DNA of 64,000 nucleotides from Callaeas wilsoni. Its lineage: Eukaryota; Chordata; Aves; Passeriformes; Callaeidae. Shown piece by piece: positions 24,266-34,800 of the stretch. The DNA is taken from positions 186,001-250,000 of the forward strand of contig VWPU01011840.1 of assembly GCA_013398955.1 (NCBI GenBank), read 5' to 3'. A program made the position numbers and the translations under genes. Numbering within the stretch: position 1 is the stretch's first letter; the number at the start of each line of letters is the position of its first letter. Below the pieces are notes generated by a model, which was not told where the DNA came from, did not search any database, and worked only from the letters and a program-made list of their open reading frames with translations.

Positions 24266-25409
24266 AAATGTACTTTTAAGTGGTAGAAGAGGAATAAACA
24301 GTGCACTAAAATTCAGGCCATTTTAAATACAAAAACATTTAAAACTTCTCTGAAGCCAGTGGGGGTTTTTTCAAATGCCTAGAACTGCAGAAGACTAGAG
24401 GCCCATGTACCAGTTTTCTGTTTCATTTAACTTTCTTGTCCAAAATGGAAATGGTGTGGGAATCAAGGAGTAGGGAGGTCTGTTTCTGACCAAAGCATCT
24501 ATGGGGATGTCCTGTCTTAACACTGTGCCCTCTAAAACAATTTTTTCTAAAAGAGCATTTCACACTATTGGTATTCTGAGTCTAGTGAAGAAGAAGGGAG
24601 GTGACAGCCACGACCATTCAGGCAGCCTGACATTTGCACCTCTTTGTCCTTGTTGCCAACCAACTCTGACTGTCAGCTGAATCGCTCAAAGTTTTGAAAC
24701 ATGCAGATTTCATTTCTTGTTTCTGTCGAGAACTGAAACTGTCAAATACCACAAAAAGAGATGGTCACATTTTCAGCTCAGTTTTCCAGATTCAAAAAAT
24801 GTGGACAAGTTGGACAATCTTCAAGTAAACACACAAACAGTTCAAAGCACAGAGGTAGATCCAAACCAAACCGAGTGCCTGGATCTTAAAGCTCCCGCGT
24901 TTCATTGGCGCTTGGGTCCAGATCCAAAAATCTCAGTGGGCCCCATTATGTACAAAGGGGTGAAGCAAACCCATGCCCAAATCACCTTTATTTTCTTCTT
25001 CCTCCTCAAGCTGTGAAGGTGTTTGCCTCTGAAGCCAAGTGCTGAGCATCATTTCTTATGTTGCTCTCCAGTTGGGTGGTTGTTAACAGCTGAAGGTAAA
25101 CACAGATCCTTTGAGGCTTGGCCAGTGAAAAACCAAAGGTTTGAATAAATACTGTCAACTTAGCCATGATCTCATGAGACAGCAGATCTGTGTCTGCTCC
25201 AAAGGCCAAAATATTTCAGATGGCAATATGAGCTACTTTATTTTTATCAGTGAATAGAGTGGCAGTAAGAGGTTCAGCACTTATAGGCTTAGTTTTTGAG
25301 AAGTAACCAGTAATTTGGGGTTCTTAGTATGAAACACCATATGCTTGATTTTTCAGAAAATGCTGAACAATTTAATTCTGAAAATTGGAATGTCTTAGAA
25401 TTGCCAGTC

Positions 25410-25428
25410 TTTTTTTTTTTTTTTTTTT
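25410..25428. repeat. Poly(T) tract, 19 T
   Basis: Uninterrupted T run; no adjacent retroposed gene was recognised on the minus strand. Confidence 0.9.
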
Positions 25429-25823
25429 GCTTTAAAGTGTCAAGTAACAATTTCCAGAAATATGAAAATGTTGCTGCAGTACAGTAGACATGATTTCTGT
25501 AAAAATTTGACAGAGTCTTCTGCTTTCTGATGTCTGCGTAGTGAGCATTTTTGTGAGAGATGTCTAGAGATTTCTGGAAAAACTCTTTGTTGATCAGTAT
25601 TGTTAGATTCAGTCTGGCAGCAGCACACTGGGTTTCCCTGGAATCTCGAGTCAGGGTCGTGCTCCTCTTTCCAGACATATAAGTCAGGCTAGATTTTTGT
25701 TAAAATAGTGTTCTCTTTCCCAAACTTGTTACGTGCCACTTATTGCAGCCTCCAAGCCCATGGGTGAGCATCCGCATCAGCTGCTAAAGTATAAAATATA
25801 TTAATAAAAAATAATCTGCTTCA

Positions 25824-26025
25824 TAGGATCACATACTTCTTTGCGTTGGAAGGGCCCTTAAAGTTCGAACCCTCTGCCATGGGCAGGGACACCTTCCAGT
25901 AGACCAGGTTGCCCAGAGCCCATCCAAGCTGGCCTTGAACACTGCCAGGGATGGGGCATCCACAAGTTCTCTGCACAGCTTGTTCCCGTGCCTCCCCACG
26001 CTCAGAGCGAGGAATTTCTCCCCAG
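25824..26025 (-). mobile_element. CR1 LINE fragment, minus orientation
   Basis: Reverse-complement CR1 3' end: a degraded tail (CATAGGATCACA), GGAAGGGCCCTTAAAGTTCGA, GCCATGGGCAGGGACACC, AGGGATGGGGCATCCACAA, and AGCGAGGAATTTCT where the match stops. A CpG-rich segment begins directly after the break. Confidence 0.9.
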
Positions 26026-26029
26026 TATC

Positions 26030-26245
26030 CCGGTTTTTGCCGCCCGGGTTCCGCGGGGGGACAGCGCCACCTGGCGGCCGGCGGGGCTGAGCGGGGCGCG
26101 CTGGGCGGGCGGTGTCCCGGCCCTGCCACGGGACACGGCGGCACCGGGATGGAAGGAGCGGCCGGACTCGGCTGGGTCCGGTGTAAACAGACCGCGTGCT
26201 TGGGGGAACCCAGGGCAGCCGCTGGCCTCCCAGAGCGAGTGTGTA
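26030..26245. promoter_or_regulatory. CpG-rich mini-island between a CR1 and an LTR
   Basis: This is the sharpest composition change in the window. By eye I count roughly 25 CpG in about 170 bp, in an otherwise AT-rich, CpG-poor region. It contains GGGCGG-type GC boxes, CCGCGGGGGG and a CTCF-type motif. No splice-supported coding sequence is visible: the ~100-codon frames on both strands follow from the GC content and share no known domain. It may be an unmethylated regulatory element, a cryptic promoter or part of an insertion that also brought the LTR. Confidence 0.5.
26064..26077 (-). promoter_or_regulatory. CTCF-binding motif
   Basis: The minus strand reads CCGCCAGGTGGCGC. It fits every position of the CTCF core as I know it (C-C-R-S-Y-A-G-R-K-G-G-C-R-S). 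The motif lies in the CpG-rich mini-island. Occupancy depends on tissue and methylation and cannot be read from sequence. Confidence 0.65.
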
Positions 26246-26321
26246 AGAACTAGTCGGCTGGACCAGGAGGGAAGGTAAGGTAGTGCTGGTTTATGAGTCT
26301 CACGCCGTTGTAATTTAACAA

Positions 26322-26327
26322 TTTATT
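26322..26327 (-). terminator. LTR poly(A) signal AATAAA
   Basis: Consensus hexamer on the minus strand, placed as expected at the end of R in the LTR. Confidence 0.5.
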
Positions 26328-26445
26328 GATAACTGAACAGCCGAGAACAAAATAGCAAGACAGACCCAAACAGCGTGTGCACAACACGGGGTGCTTTCCC
26401 TGCCAACGTGACGAGGAAAAAGCCACCGTGCAGAACACCAGCCTG

Positions 26446-26582
26446 CTTTTATAAACTTCCCTTGGTCCGCCGTTGGTCACTTTTGGATCCTCCGCTCTAT
26501 TGGTTCCGTTTTCCTGCGGTGATTGGCTCGTTTCCTAGGAGCATCCCTGACCAGTCAGTCCTGCACGGCGTCGTCTGATTGG
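26446..26582 (-). promoter_or_regulatory. LTR core promoter: three CCAAT boxes and a TATA box
   Basis: CCAAT boxes lie about 50, 75 and 130 bp upstream of TATAAAAG, all on the minus strand. Transcription, if any, would start near 26415 and run leftward through the CpG-rich segment. Confidence 0.55.
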
Positions 26583-27305
26583 TCGTGGTCTAGTCCAACT
26601 AGGATCCAAGTGACATCACTGTTCCCTGCCTGGAACATTTCTAGAAAGATCCCCATCCTTCTGAGACTTAAACACTAGGGGACATTACAAAAGTGTTAAC
26701 CTAATCCTTTTAACTTACATCCGTCACCAGACGAACAGGACACAATAACATCACCCAACCATGGCTACCTCCTTCTTCAATAGTAACCCCCCGACTTAAT
26801 TAATACTCTGAACCACTTATAACATCAAATGTAACAAGTCAACTCTTTTAGTGACATCTTATTTTAAGAAACCCCCAACCATTTATAACACTGAGGGTCC
26901 CACTCACCAACACGGTTGAATTTACAGACTAACCGCAAAATGAGGTCCTTACCTGGGTTTATATGCTTTTGTCAATTATATGCTTTGCATAAAGTACTGA
27001 GGAGATGTCTTTAACTTCAGCGTGGATCAATTTACATTTTTCATCTTTTGTTATTTTATGCTCCCTTGTTTCAGTGCTGCAAGCAGTTAGTCTCCTCTTG
27101 TCTTATCAGTACTCCAAGAGGCCAGAGAGTACCTTCAGAAATACACAATAACCAAAAAAACCAAGTGATTATTACTCAAAGAAAGAAGGAAATGTGAAAA
27201 GTTCCCATATTTCTTCTGACATTATTCTCCAGCTAAAAGAATGCTGTGAGAAAGGCTTTCCTGTGCTTGAACTGATGATCAACTAGCTTGGATGTCAGCA
27301 AATAA

Positions 27306-27597
27306 GAATCATAAAGATTTTGGGTTAAAAGGGACCATAGAGATCATCTAGCTCCAAACCCTATGCCATGGGCAGGGATACCCACTAAAAAGTTGCCCAG
27401 GGCCCCATCCAACCTGGTCTTGAACACTTCCAGGGATGGGGCATCCACAACTTCTCTGGGCAACCTGTTCCAGTGCCTAACCACTCTCACAGTAAAGAGT
27501 TTTTTTCTAACATCAAATCTAAACCTGCTCTCTTCCAGTTTGAAGCCGTTCCCCATCTGTCCTGTCACTACATGCTCTTCTAAATAGTCTCTCTCAG
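27306..27597 (-). mobile_element. CR1 LINE fragment, minus orientation
   Basis: AGAATCATAAAGATTTTGGGTT is the decayed tail. It is followed by ACCATAGAGATCATCTAGCTC, ATGCCATGGGCAGGGATACC, CCAGGGATGGGGCATCCAC and CCCATCTGTCCTGTCACTAC. The reverse strand encodes CR1 ORF2 C-terminal residues ([20 protein letters not shown]). 5'-truncated near 27597. Confidence 0.93.
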
Positions 27598-28585
27598 AAA
27601 TAAGAAGACACTTAGTGTAGACGGTACTTTGAGATTTAGAGCTAATGATCATTGTAGATTCATCAGAAAGCAATGTTGAGCCTCAGCCACATATTTATTT
27701 GCAGTGGAGCCCTGTTGCTGTCTGTATCCATGTCACTCCTTTGGCAGCAGTAAATTACAGCTTTCTTCAGAAGGTGTTCATTTCAAGTGTGAGAACAAAC
27801 TGAACGCAGGGACTGACTCAGTCCTGGATGTTACATGTGAGGATATTACAGATCTCAGTTAAACAGTTAACAAAAAATCAGATATTTTTTGACAGTTAAC
27901 CATTGCAGCCTTCTCTGGGAATGATTGCCTGGAAATACAGTCCTTCAGAAGAAAAAGATAAGTGAATCTAGACATGATTTTAAAATTATTTTTACCCTTG
28001 CTTTTTATTTTTTTGGCTGCATATTCTTAGCGGTAATTATTTCTGCTGGTTATAAATACCTATCCATGGACTAACCCAATCAGGAAATACTTTTGTGGAT
28101 TCCTTGCAGCACCAGAAAATTATAGTATCATACCTGAAATAAATTCTGTGCAAAAAGCTCAGTTAAAAAGTTAGCTAGTGTCTTTAAAATTATCTGGATT
28201 TGGTGTGAAATCTAAAATTGTTTTGTGTTTTCTCCTGTCATTCCACTTGTAGCTGGTCTCATGGACTCTCGAGGGGAAAACCAATCACTGGGGTCTGCTC
28301 TGCTAACAGTCACAGAGGGATGAGAAAAATGGTTACATGCTCATTTGTGTTTTCACTTGAGAGGATGGAATATCACATTAATCTTTTTTGGTACTTCGTA
28401 TGTTCCTGATATTGCCCTCTCAATCTATATTAAAATAGGCACAGTTTAAAGAGAGCTTAATATTTTCATTGTCTCGCTGGTTGATAGACTTGTCAAGTGC
28501 ACCAGGGCACTGGTAGGTGACCAGACTTTCCTTTTGTTCCTTTGCTGGAGAATAGCTTTGGGACACTGATCACAGAGAATTTCAG

Positions 28586-28666
28586 TGATATTTGTCATAT
28601 TTTTCAGATGAGAAAGTGATTTGAGAGTTTCAAACTGATATTTGTCATATTTTTCAGATGAGAAAG
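28586..28666. repeat. 31 bp exact direct repeat, 50 bp period
   Basis: TGATATTTGTCATATTTTTC plus AGATGAGAAAG occurs at 28586-28616 and again at 28636-28666, with TGATTTGAGAGTTTCAAAC between. The perfect identity implies a recent tandem duplication with partial loss. Confidence 0.9.
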
Positions 28667-29659
28667 ATTTTCCAGAAGTCCTTCTCCTTTCTTCCTTGCA
28701 GCACTTCATCTCTTCCCTAGTAAATTTCCCTGCTCCCTTGGGCTCCTTCCAGCCAATTTAAGCCACCTCTGTCATAACAGTCTTTTTTTCTGTGTGCCAG
28801 CACGAGCCGTGACAGCAGATGCAGTGTCTGGGATATACTGATTCCTATTTGGCATGTTCCTCTTACGTCCTCATTGCTATCTCTGCTGGACAACATCAGA
28901 TGCTGGTGTAAGGCAGCAACCTGAATTGTCCTCAATCTATTCATTCCCAATTTCTCTCCCCAGTCCAACTCATCCTGCTGGGGAATAGCAATGCTGTGGC
29001 AGTGGCCACAACCACTCCCTCCACAGCTCTGTGCTTCCAAGCCACTGTCATAAAGCCGGGGTCATGCCAGAGGGATTGCCATTTGCTGCATGTGGAAGGT
29101 TAGGAAGATGCATAACATTCTGTAAGGCAGAAGCCTAGGAAGGAATTTGAAAGAAAAGAATGTGGGCAAGGGATCAGGAATTGCTATTTGAGATATTTTA
29201 CAACTTGGAAACAAAGAAGCTTAGATAATAACCAGTGACAAGCTGAATGCCCTTTCTAAACGACAAGGATAGTGTAAGTCCCCACTACTAATACCATCTT
29301 TTCAACTCTGTTTCCCCCCCTCCACATATGCACGTATACATACCTCATATAAAATCATATACATGCACATAAAATCTCACCTGATTTCAACTATGGCCTG
29401 TGTTAAGAAGAATCTTCCACAAAAATGCTGAAGACCTGGTGCTCTGTATTTTTGAAAGAGTACAAGCTCCAAAGCACTATGTTACAAGAGCAAATCCCTT
29501 TGCCCTGGAAGAATGTTATGAACTTGATAGCCTATCCAGAAATGAGACCGCAGTGAAATGAGGTGATGCTTTGTTTATGTGAAAGAATATTTGTACTAGA
29601 GACCAAATTTTTATATGTATATAATCAGTCCTAATAGATCATTATCAAACTAAAGTAAA

Positions 29660-29830
29660 CCTCTTAAATGCTCAATTTGTGCGTGTGTAAATGAAGCTCT
29701 GCAGAAAGGCCTCCGGATAGAATGAAGTTTATGAGATTGTAAATGAGCTCTATTTATAAAGCTGTTTGGAAATGAAACAAAGAGTTGTTTATCGCTTGTT
29801 CTACACAAACCATCATCCCTAACAAGCATC
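29660..29830. promoter_or_regulatory. Candidate conserved non-coding element
   Basis: Repeat-free sequence with a mix of motifs (TGTAAATGAAGCTCTGCAG, GAGCTCTATTTATAAAGC, GAAACAAAGAGTTGTTTATCG with SOX and forkhead-like cores). It looks like a developmental enhancer; not verified. Confidence 0.22.
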
Positions 29831-30299
29831 CTGGGACACCATACATTTGGGATTTTTTAGTTCAGAAGGATGGAAATATGCAATTCCTGTGTTTCAATAC
29901 AAACAGACCCTTTTCTAGCAAATAGTCTGATTTTGAAATATACTGGAATAGAATATGCTGAAAGTGTCAAAAACAGTGGATCAAGTTCAGTTTGTGTCAG
30001 GAAGTAAAATGTTGGTGAAAAAATCCATATTGTGTTTTAATAGTCCTGATTTGTGCCCCGTTTTTTTTAGGACATAATGTTTCATGGAGATAAGAAATTA
30101 GTGGGACTATTTTGCTATGTCTTTAAGATTTCTAGCCTCAGCTTCACCGAGGTATTTAATAATTTTAGTGTAGTTACCCTGCACTAAAATATTATATATT
30201 TATTACTCCTTGTCCTTGTGCATGTATGTAATTGCTTTATAGAGAACTTATGTCATAAATTAACTCTCTGAAGACCAAAGATTCATTTTAGAATCATAG

Positions 30300-30485
30300 T
30301 AGGTGTGTGCTATGGTCGCTGTTACCTTTGGGTTTTTTGTACAGAGTGAATCACACAGTACTCAAAAGAAAGTAATTGTACTGGACCTTTATTTGTGGTC
30401 TTGAGGAGCAGCATACAGACCCTTCCAGGCACTCACCTTCCTTTTTATGAACCATTCTTTCAAGCCTAGGAAATTGCTTTTTGCC
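30300..30485 (-). mobile_element. Possible second LTR-like fragment
   Basis: On the minus strand a CATAAAAAGG TATA-like box (near 30450) lies about 55 nt upstream of AATAAA in CCACAAATAAAGG (near 30390). The spacing is LTR-like and resembles the element at 26.3-26.9 kb. No terminal TG...CA pair or target duplication was found. Confidence 0.2.
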
Positions 30486-31844
30486 TTACTTCATATTCAT
30501 AAGCTGAGCCTCTCTACAGTGCCTCTATCCCAGTAGGATCTGTTGATGAAAACTATCAAAATAAGCCATTCTGGTGATTTGTTTTTAGAGTTTGCACCTG
30601 TTGAACTGTTGGTAAAAATTCAGTTAAGATTCAAAATAGAAAAAAAAGAATGTCACAGATGTAGGTTGTTGGGGTTGAAACAAAGAATACTGATCTTTAC
30701 ACTCCAGAAATCTTACCCCAGCCTAGATGAAGTATTCTTTCGCCTCCTATTTAATTTTCACTGATCTGTTTTTATAGGAGTCATGGTCTATGGAAAGATC
30801 TTTAAAACATAAGTTTGCATCTATACATATTAAAACACGTATATATACGTACAACTATGAAGAGCTTGAATCATAGGTTACAATGGTTGAAAATGTCTGT
30901 TTTTCTTTCTCCTCAATGAACAGAGCACAGCTTAGGAAGGGGAAATATTAATTTATCTATATTTACTACAAGTGAATCATCCAAAAATGTTGTTTCAACC
31001 GGTTTTAAATTCAGGAACTTTCTTCAAGGAAGCGCAGATTTAAGACAAGTGTTCGGCAAAAGTCATTGTAGAGGGCTGTCCCACAGCCAGAGTTTAAAGC
31101 CTCATTTGTTAGCACTGCCAGTGCTCAGGACTTCCCCTGCTGCCCCAACCAAAGTGTCAGGACTTTTCACCTGGGATTTCTCCCACAAGTGCTCAATAGC
31201 TGCCTGGATCCAGAAGCAAATCAGTTTATGGCAAGATCTTGCAGGCAGGAGCAATGTCCTGATAGTTTCTTCTGCATACAGTCTAAAATGTTTCCTCTGT
31301 ACAAAAATGCAGACAAATTGAACATGAGGCAAGAGACTTGTTGCAGGACAAATTCAGATTTCCATATGTCCTAAAAATGATAATTTTTTTTCACTTTGGC
31401 AAACAAAATGAAAGCCCTTCATTACAAGCTGAATTAATTTTTCTTTTAAAAAATTAAAAGTTTTTCAGCTGGGTCAGTAAATTACACCTCATGTCTGAAA
31501 AATGCACATTCTGGCTTAGGAAAGTAGGTTTTTCTCCTTTCAATAGTTGGCATGTTCTGACATGCAAACAGCTTGAGCTAATATTTAATTAGGTAAATAG
31601 AACATTAGTGTTGGAGCAAGAGAGGCTGGTCAAGCATTCCTGACTCAAGACAACCTCTTAGACACTCTGACCAGAACGGAAATACTTCTAAATGTGGGTA
31701 AATGGAAAATGAGGTATTATATATGCAATATTATTTATTGTTCTATCTGAAATTTGGATAACAAATGTAAAATGTGTGTGTGTACATATGCATGTACTTA
31801 AACAGTTAATGAAATCAGGATACAAATGCTGATGATGATCTCCT

Positions 31845-31890
31845 TACATATATATATATACACACATATACATATATATATGTGTGTGTG
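31845..31890. repeat. Self-complementary TA/CA/TG microsatellite
   Basis: Runs of tatata then cacacatatacatatatata then tgtgtgtg. The CA and TG arms flank a TA centre and could form a cruciform. Confidence 0.85.
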
Positions 31891-34800
31891 TCAAGCCAAA
31901 GTACAGTCCTCAGGTTTTCCAGACCTGGAGCAAGATCCAAATGCTGTGGCTCGTGCCCATCCCTACTTCTTTTCAAGCAACTCATTCATCAGTGGTGTGG
32001 ACATTTCCCTGGACTTTATTTTAGCTGCCAGAGATTTTTTGGCATTTTGTAATGAGACTAATTGCAGTGCATGTGAGCCCCAAAGGATGAAGACACTTCT
32101 CTGCTTTAAAATTAGTAGCTGTGTCTGCCAAAGTGACATGCAGAAATATTCTGGAGGGCAGATAGAAAGCTCTATGAGAGTTTCCAAGGCCACACAACAG
32201 AGTACTGACTTTTTCAACTTAGCAAATACTGTTTTCCAAAATGCTTGTCTTCTTTTTATTCCTATGAGATGCAGTAAAAAGAAGTAGAGTGAGCAATTCT
32301 TGGACTTGATTTCCTAGGACTCTGATGAGCTTTCATCTCTCTTGCTGAACAGCACGTCTTTTCTTCACTGTTTTGAATATTGGTTCTTTGGCTAATAAAA
32401 TTTTACAAGTGATTTTTGAAAACAAACAATACTATATTATCCCTTTTTTCCAACTCATGAAATAAATATTCCATCAAAGAGACTTTTATGTTTCACAGTG
32501 GCAGTTCTCAAATGACCAGCGTGGTATCATGTTCAAAACAGGGCACGGTCCATTTTTACAGTAGATTTACTCAATCACAGTTACTAATCGGATTAGTACT
32601 GCTTTTATGTCTGACAAATTTTTAAAAGTTGGGGGTCATTAAAGCCCTTGCACATATAGACAGCCTGTGGTGCTGGCCTGTGTTTTTCCAGTTAACCATT
32701 TCTGCTTTAAAAAAAATCAAACCTTTTTTTTTGTTAATGCAAATAGAAGCTAAGTTGCTCTTTTAGACTGCAATGCCGCTGAGCATTTAAATCCATTGCT
32801 TGACTTAGCAAAGCACATGCTCATGTGTGGAGTTAAGAAAGGACATCAGTTTGAAAGGTGGAAGAGGCTGAGTGCTAGGGAGGGACTCATGCATGCTACT
32901 TCTCAAAAGAAAAACATTTCCTGGTGCTTTGCTCTTCCAACTCAACCGTATGCAAGAACAAACCCTTAACATCTGAATCGCAGCTTTTGATGTTATTGCT
33001 TTACAGTTCCTGTCAAAAACTCTAATAAAAAATATTTGGGTTAGAATTTGCTGTCATGAACTTGAAAGTGAATTCTCTAGGTTAAGAAGAAGCTACATGT
33101 ACCACCAAAGGGCGAATTTGGCCAGCAAAAGACTGGGTTTTGCTCAAGAGGCTGAACTCCAGCGACATCAGAGGGCTATTCCAGTTCTTGCACGAGGAAT
33201 AATACAGGCCTTGTTTGGATGCTAGGTGTGCATCTCCCACTCATTCTAGCTGGTCCTGGGAATTGCATAGGAAAACAACTACAAAACTTTTACTCATAAA
33301 ACTGTAGGAAAGTCTAATATCCTCTATCAGGCAGTTGGCATAAAGCTTAAGCAGGATTAGACCTGTGTCAAAAAAGGAAGCAGAGAAACCAGACAAAAAC
33401 AGGTAGAAAATGAAGCCTGAACTTTCATTTCTTCTGGAAATTCCTCCCTGGAGCTCGAGACAGGAGCAGAGAGTGTGCAATACCCTTTCCAACAGTTAGT
33501 GCAGCATTAAAATGGTTGGAGTAGTTCTGACTGGCTCATTGCTGTACAGGCAGAAATGGAATGCAAAACTGGTATAAAACATACTAAATATTCCAGGTGT
33601 CATACAGCACCAACAGCAATGAACAGTGCCTGGTTTTACTTGGAAGTCAAATCGATTTCAGTTTTAAAAGACTACCAAAAGGCTACCACAGGAGCTGATA
33701 TCTGCAAATATCCCCACTGCTGCCTCCCCCAAATGCATGCAAACAAGCACCTTTCATACAGTTATTGGAATAGTTTAGTAAGCCTTCAGGGCATAAGCAA
33801 AGATTAGATTTCTTAATGGAATTTTTTTCTTAAAGAAAAATAAGGTTTAATTTTTTTAACATTAATCAATTATGACAGAATGCTTCCAGCAGAAACAGAT
33901 GCACTAGAATAGAAAATAACTAAAACAAAAATTGAATGAAATATAGTCTATGTTTACACATGCTCTCTATAAATATTAACATCATGAGAAAGTGAATGGG
34001 TTAGCATCAGCCAAGCTAAGTCAGGAAATGATCAAATTAAGTTTACACACCGTAGCTTAGACTCTGTCCCCTGAGTACATGCATTGCTGTGAGATCTTTG
34101 ATATGATATCACATGTCATTTTCCAAACCATGAAGTGCAGTAGCATGCATTTTTTAAAAATACATAATTCTCATATACAAATACCTATACAATAGAGCCT
34201 TGCTGCCTGTGTGTCAACTCTTCTTTGTAAGGGAAAAACAAAATAAAGACAAAATGTAAAAGCTGAGGTCTCCTTTGCAAGACTGCAAAGCTCTGTTGAT
34301 CTGTAGAGTAACAATAGCATATAAATATAAATCTAGTTTGCTATTTATTAACTGAGCTATTAGGTAGTCTGTGGAAGAGATTATAAATGTAATTATGTGT
34401 CCCTTTTATGGTCGTGGTTCATGTCTTCTCAGTGAAAAGCAGGAGAGGAATTTTTCATTTGTTCTACCCCAAATTGTTAATTCCTCAAGAGTACAGAGCT
34501 GAACACCATCTGATACCTATAGAGATTGTGCAACTATTGTAAATTCCTCAGCACTTCACAAATTAGTACAAACAAACTATACAGAGCAACACACTGACAG
34601 AGTTATACATTCAAAGGAGTAATAATATTTATTAACATGAGGCTGCTACTATGAAGACACTGGAAAATACTGTATAAATTTTGAATATTATATGTCATGA
34701 GGTCATATTACAAGGCTTTTCAGAAAAATTAAGGCTCAATGACATTTTGCCATTTATAAGCAAAGGTAATGATTGAATTAACAGATAATCCCAATTAGAA

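Larger units (their letters stand above)
20461..25823. other. Intergenic, no gene seen
   Basis: No recognisable coding sequence. A somewhat GC-rich part lies at about 21950-22330, a homeodomain-core cluster at 24205-24265 and a poly(T) tract at 25410-25428. Otherwise AT-rich unique sequence. Confidence 0.6.
26245..26912 (-). mobile_element. Solo LTR of an endogenous retrovirus, minus orientation
   Basis: Read on the minus strand, the element begins TGTTGGTGAGTGGG near 26912. It continues through a U3 with three CCAAT boxes (26582-26578, 26526-26522, 26503-26499), a TATAAAAG box at 26453-26446 and AATAAA at 26327-26322, about 120 nt past the TATA box. This is the U3-R-U5 order of a retroviral LTR. 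No gag, pol or env sequence and no second LTR flank it, so it is a solo LTR. The U5 edge (26242-26285) and the target-site duplication are not clear; no perfect 4-6 bp repeat was found. The family is not identified. Confidence 0.65.

Noticed and set aside
25951..26278. Overlapping ~100-codon frames in the CpG-rich segment
   Set aside because: Frames are open on several registers at once, as expected from GC-rich DNA with few stop codons. Part of the stretch is CR1.
28450..29040. Minus-strand frames of 87 and 107 codons near 28.5-29 kb
   Set aside because: No domain and no splice sites; one simply reads through the 31 bp duplication.
31826..32287. 153-codon plus-strand open frame
   Set aside because: It begins in a TA/CA microsatellite and has no known domain or splice context.
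33120..33180. Stretch resembling the palindromic repeat at 1.1 kb (CTGAACTCCAGCGACATCAG)
   Set aside because: The similarity is short and the second arm was not found.
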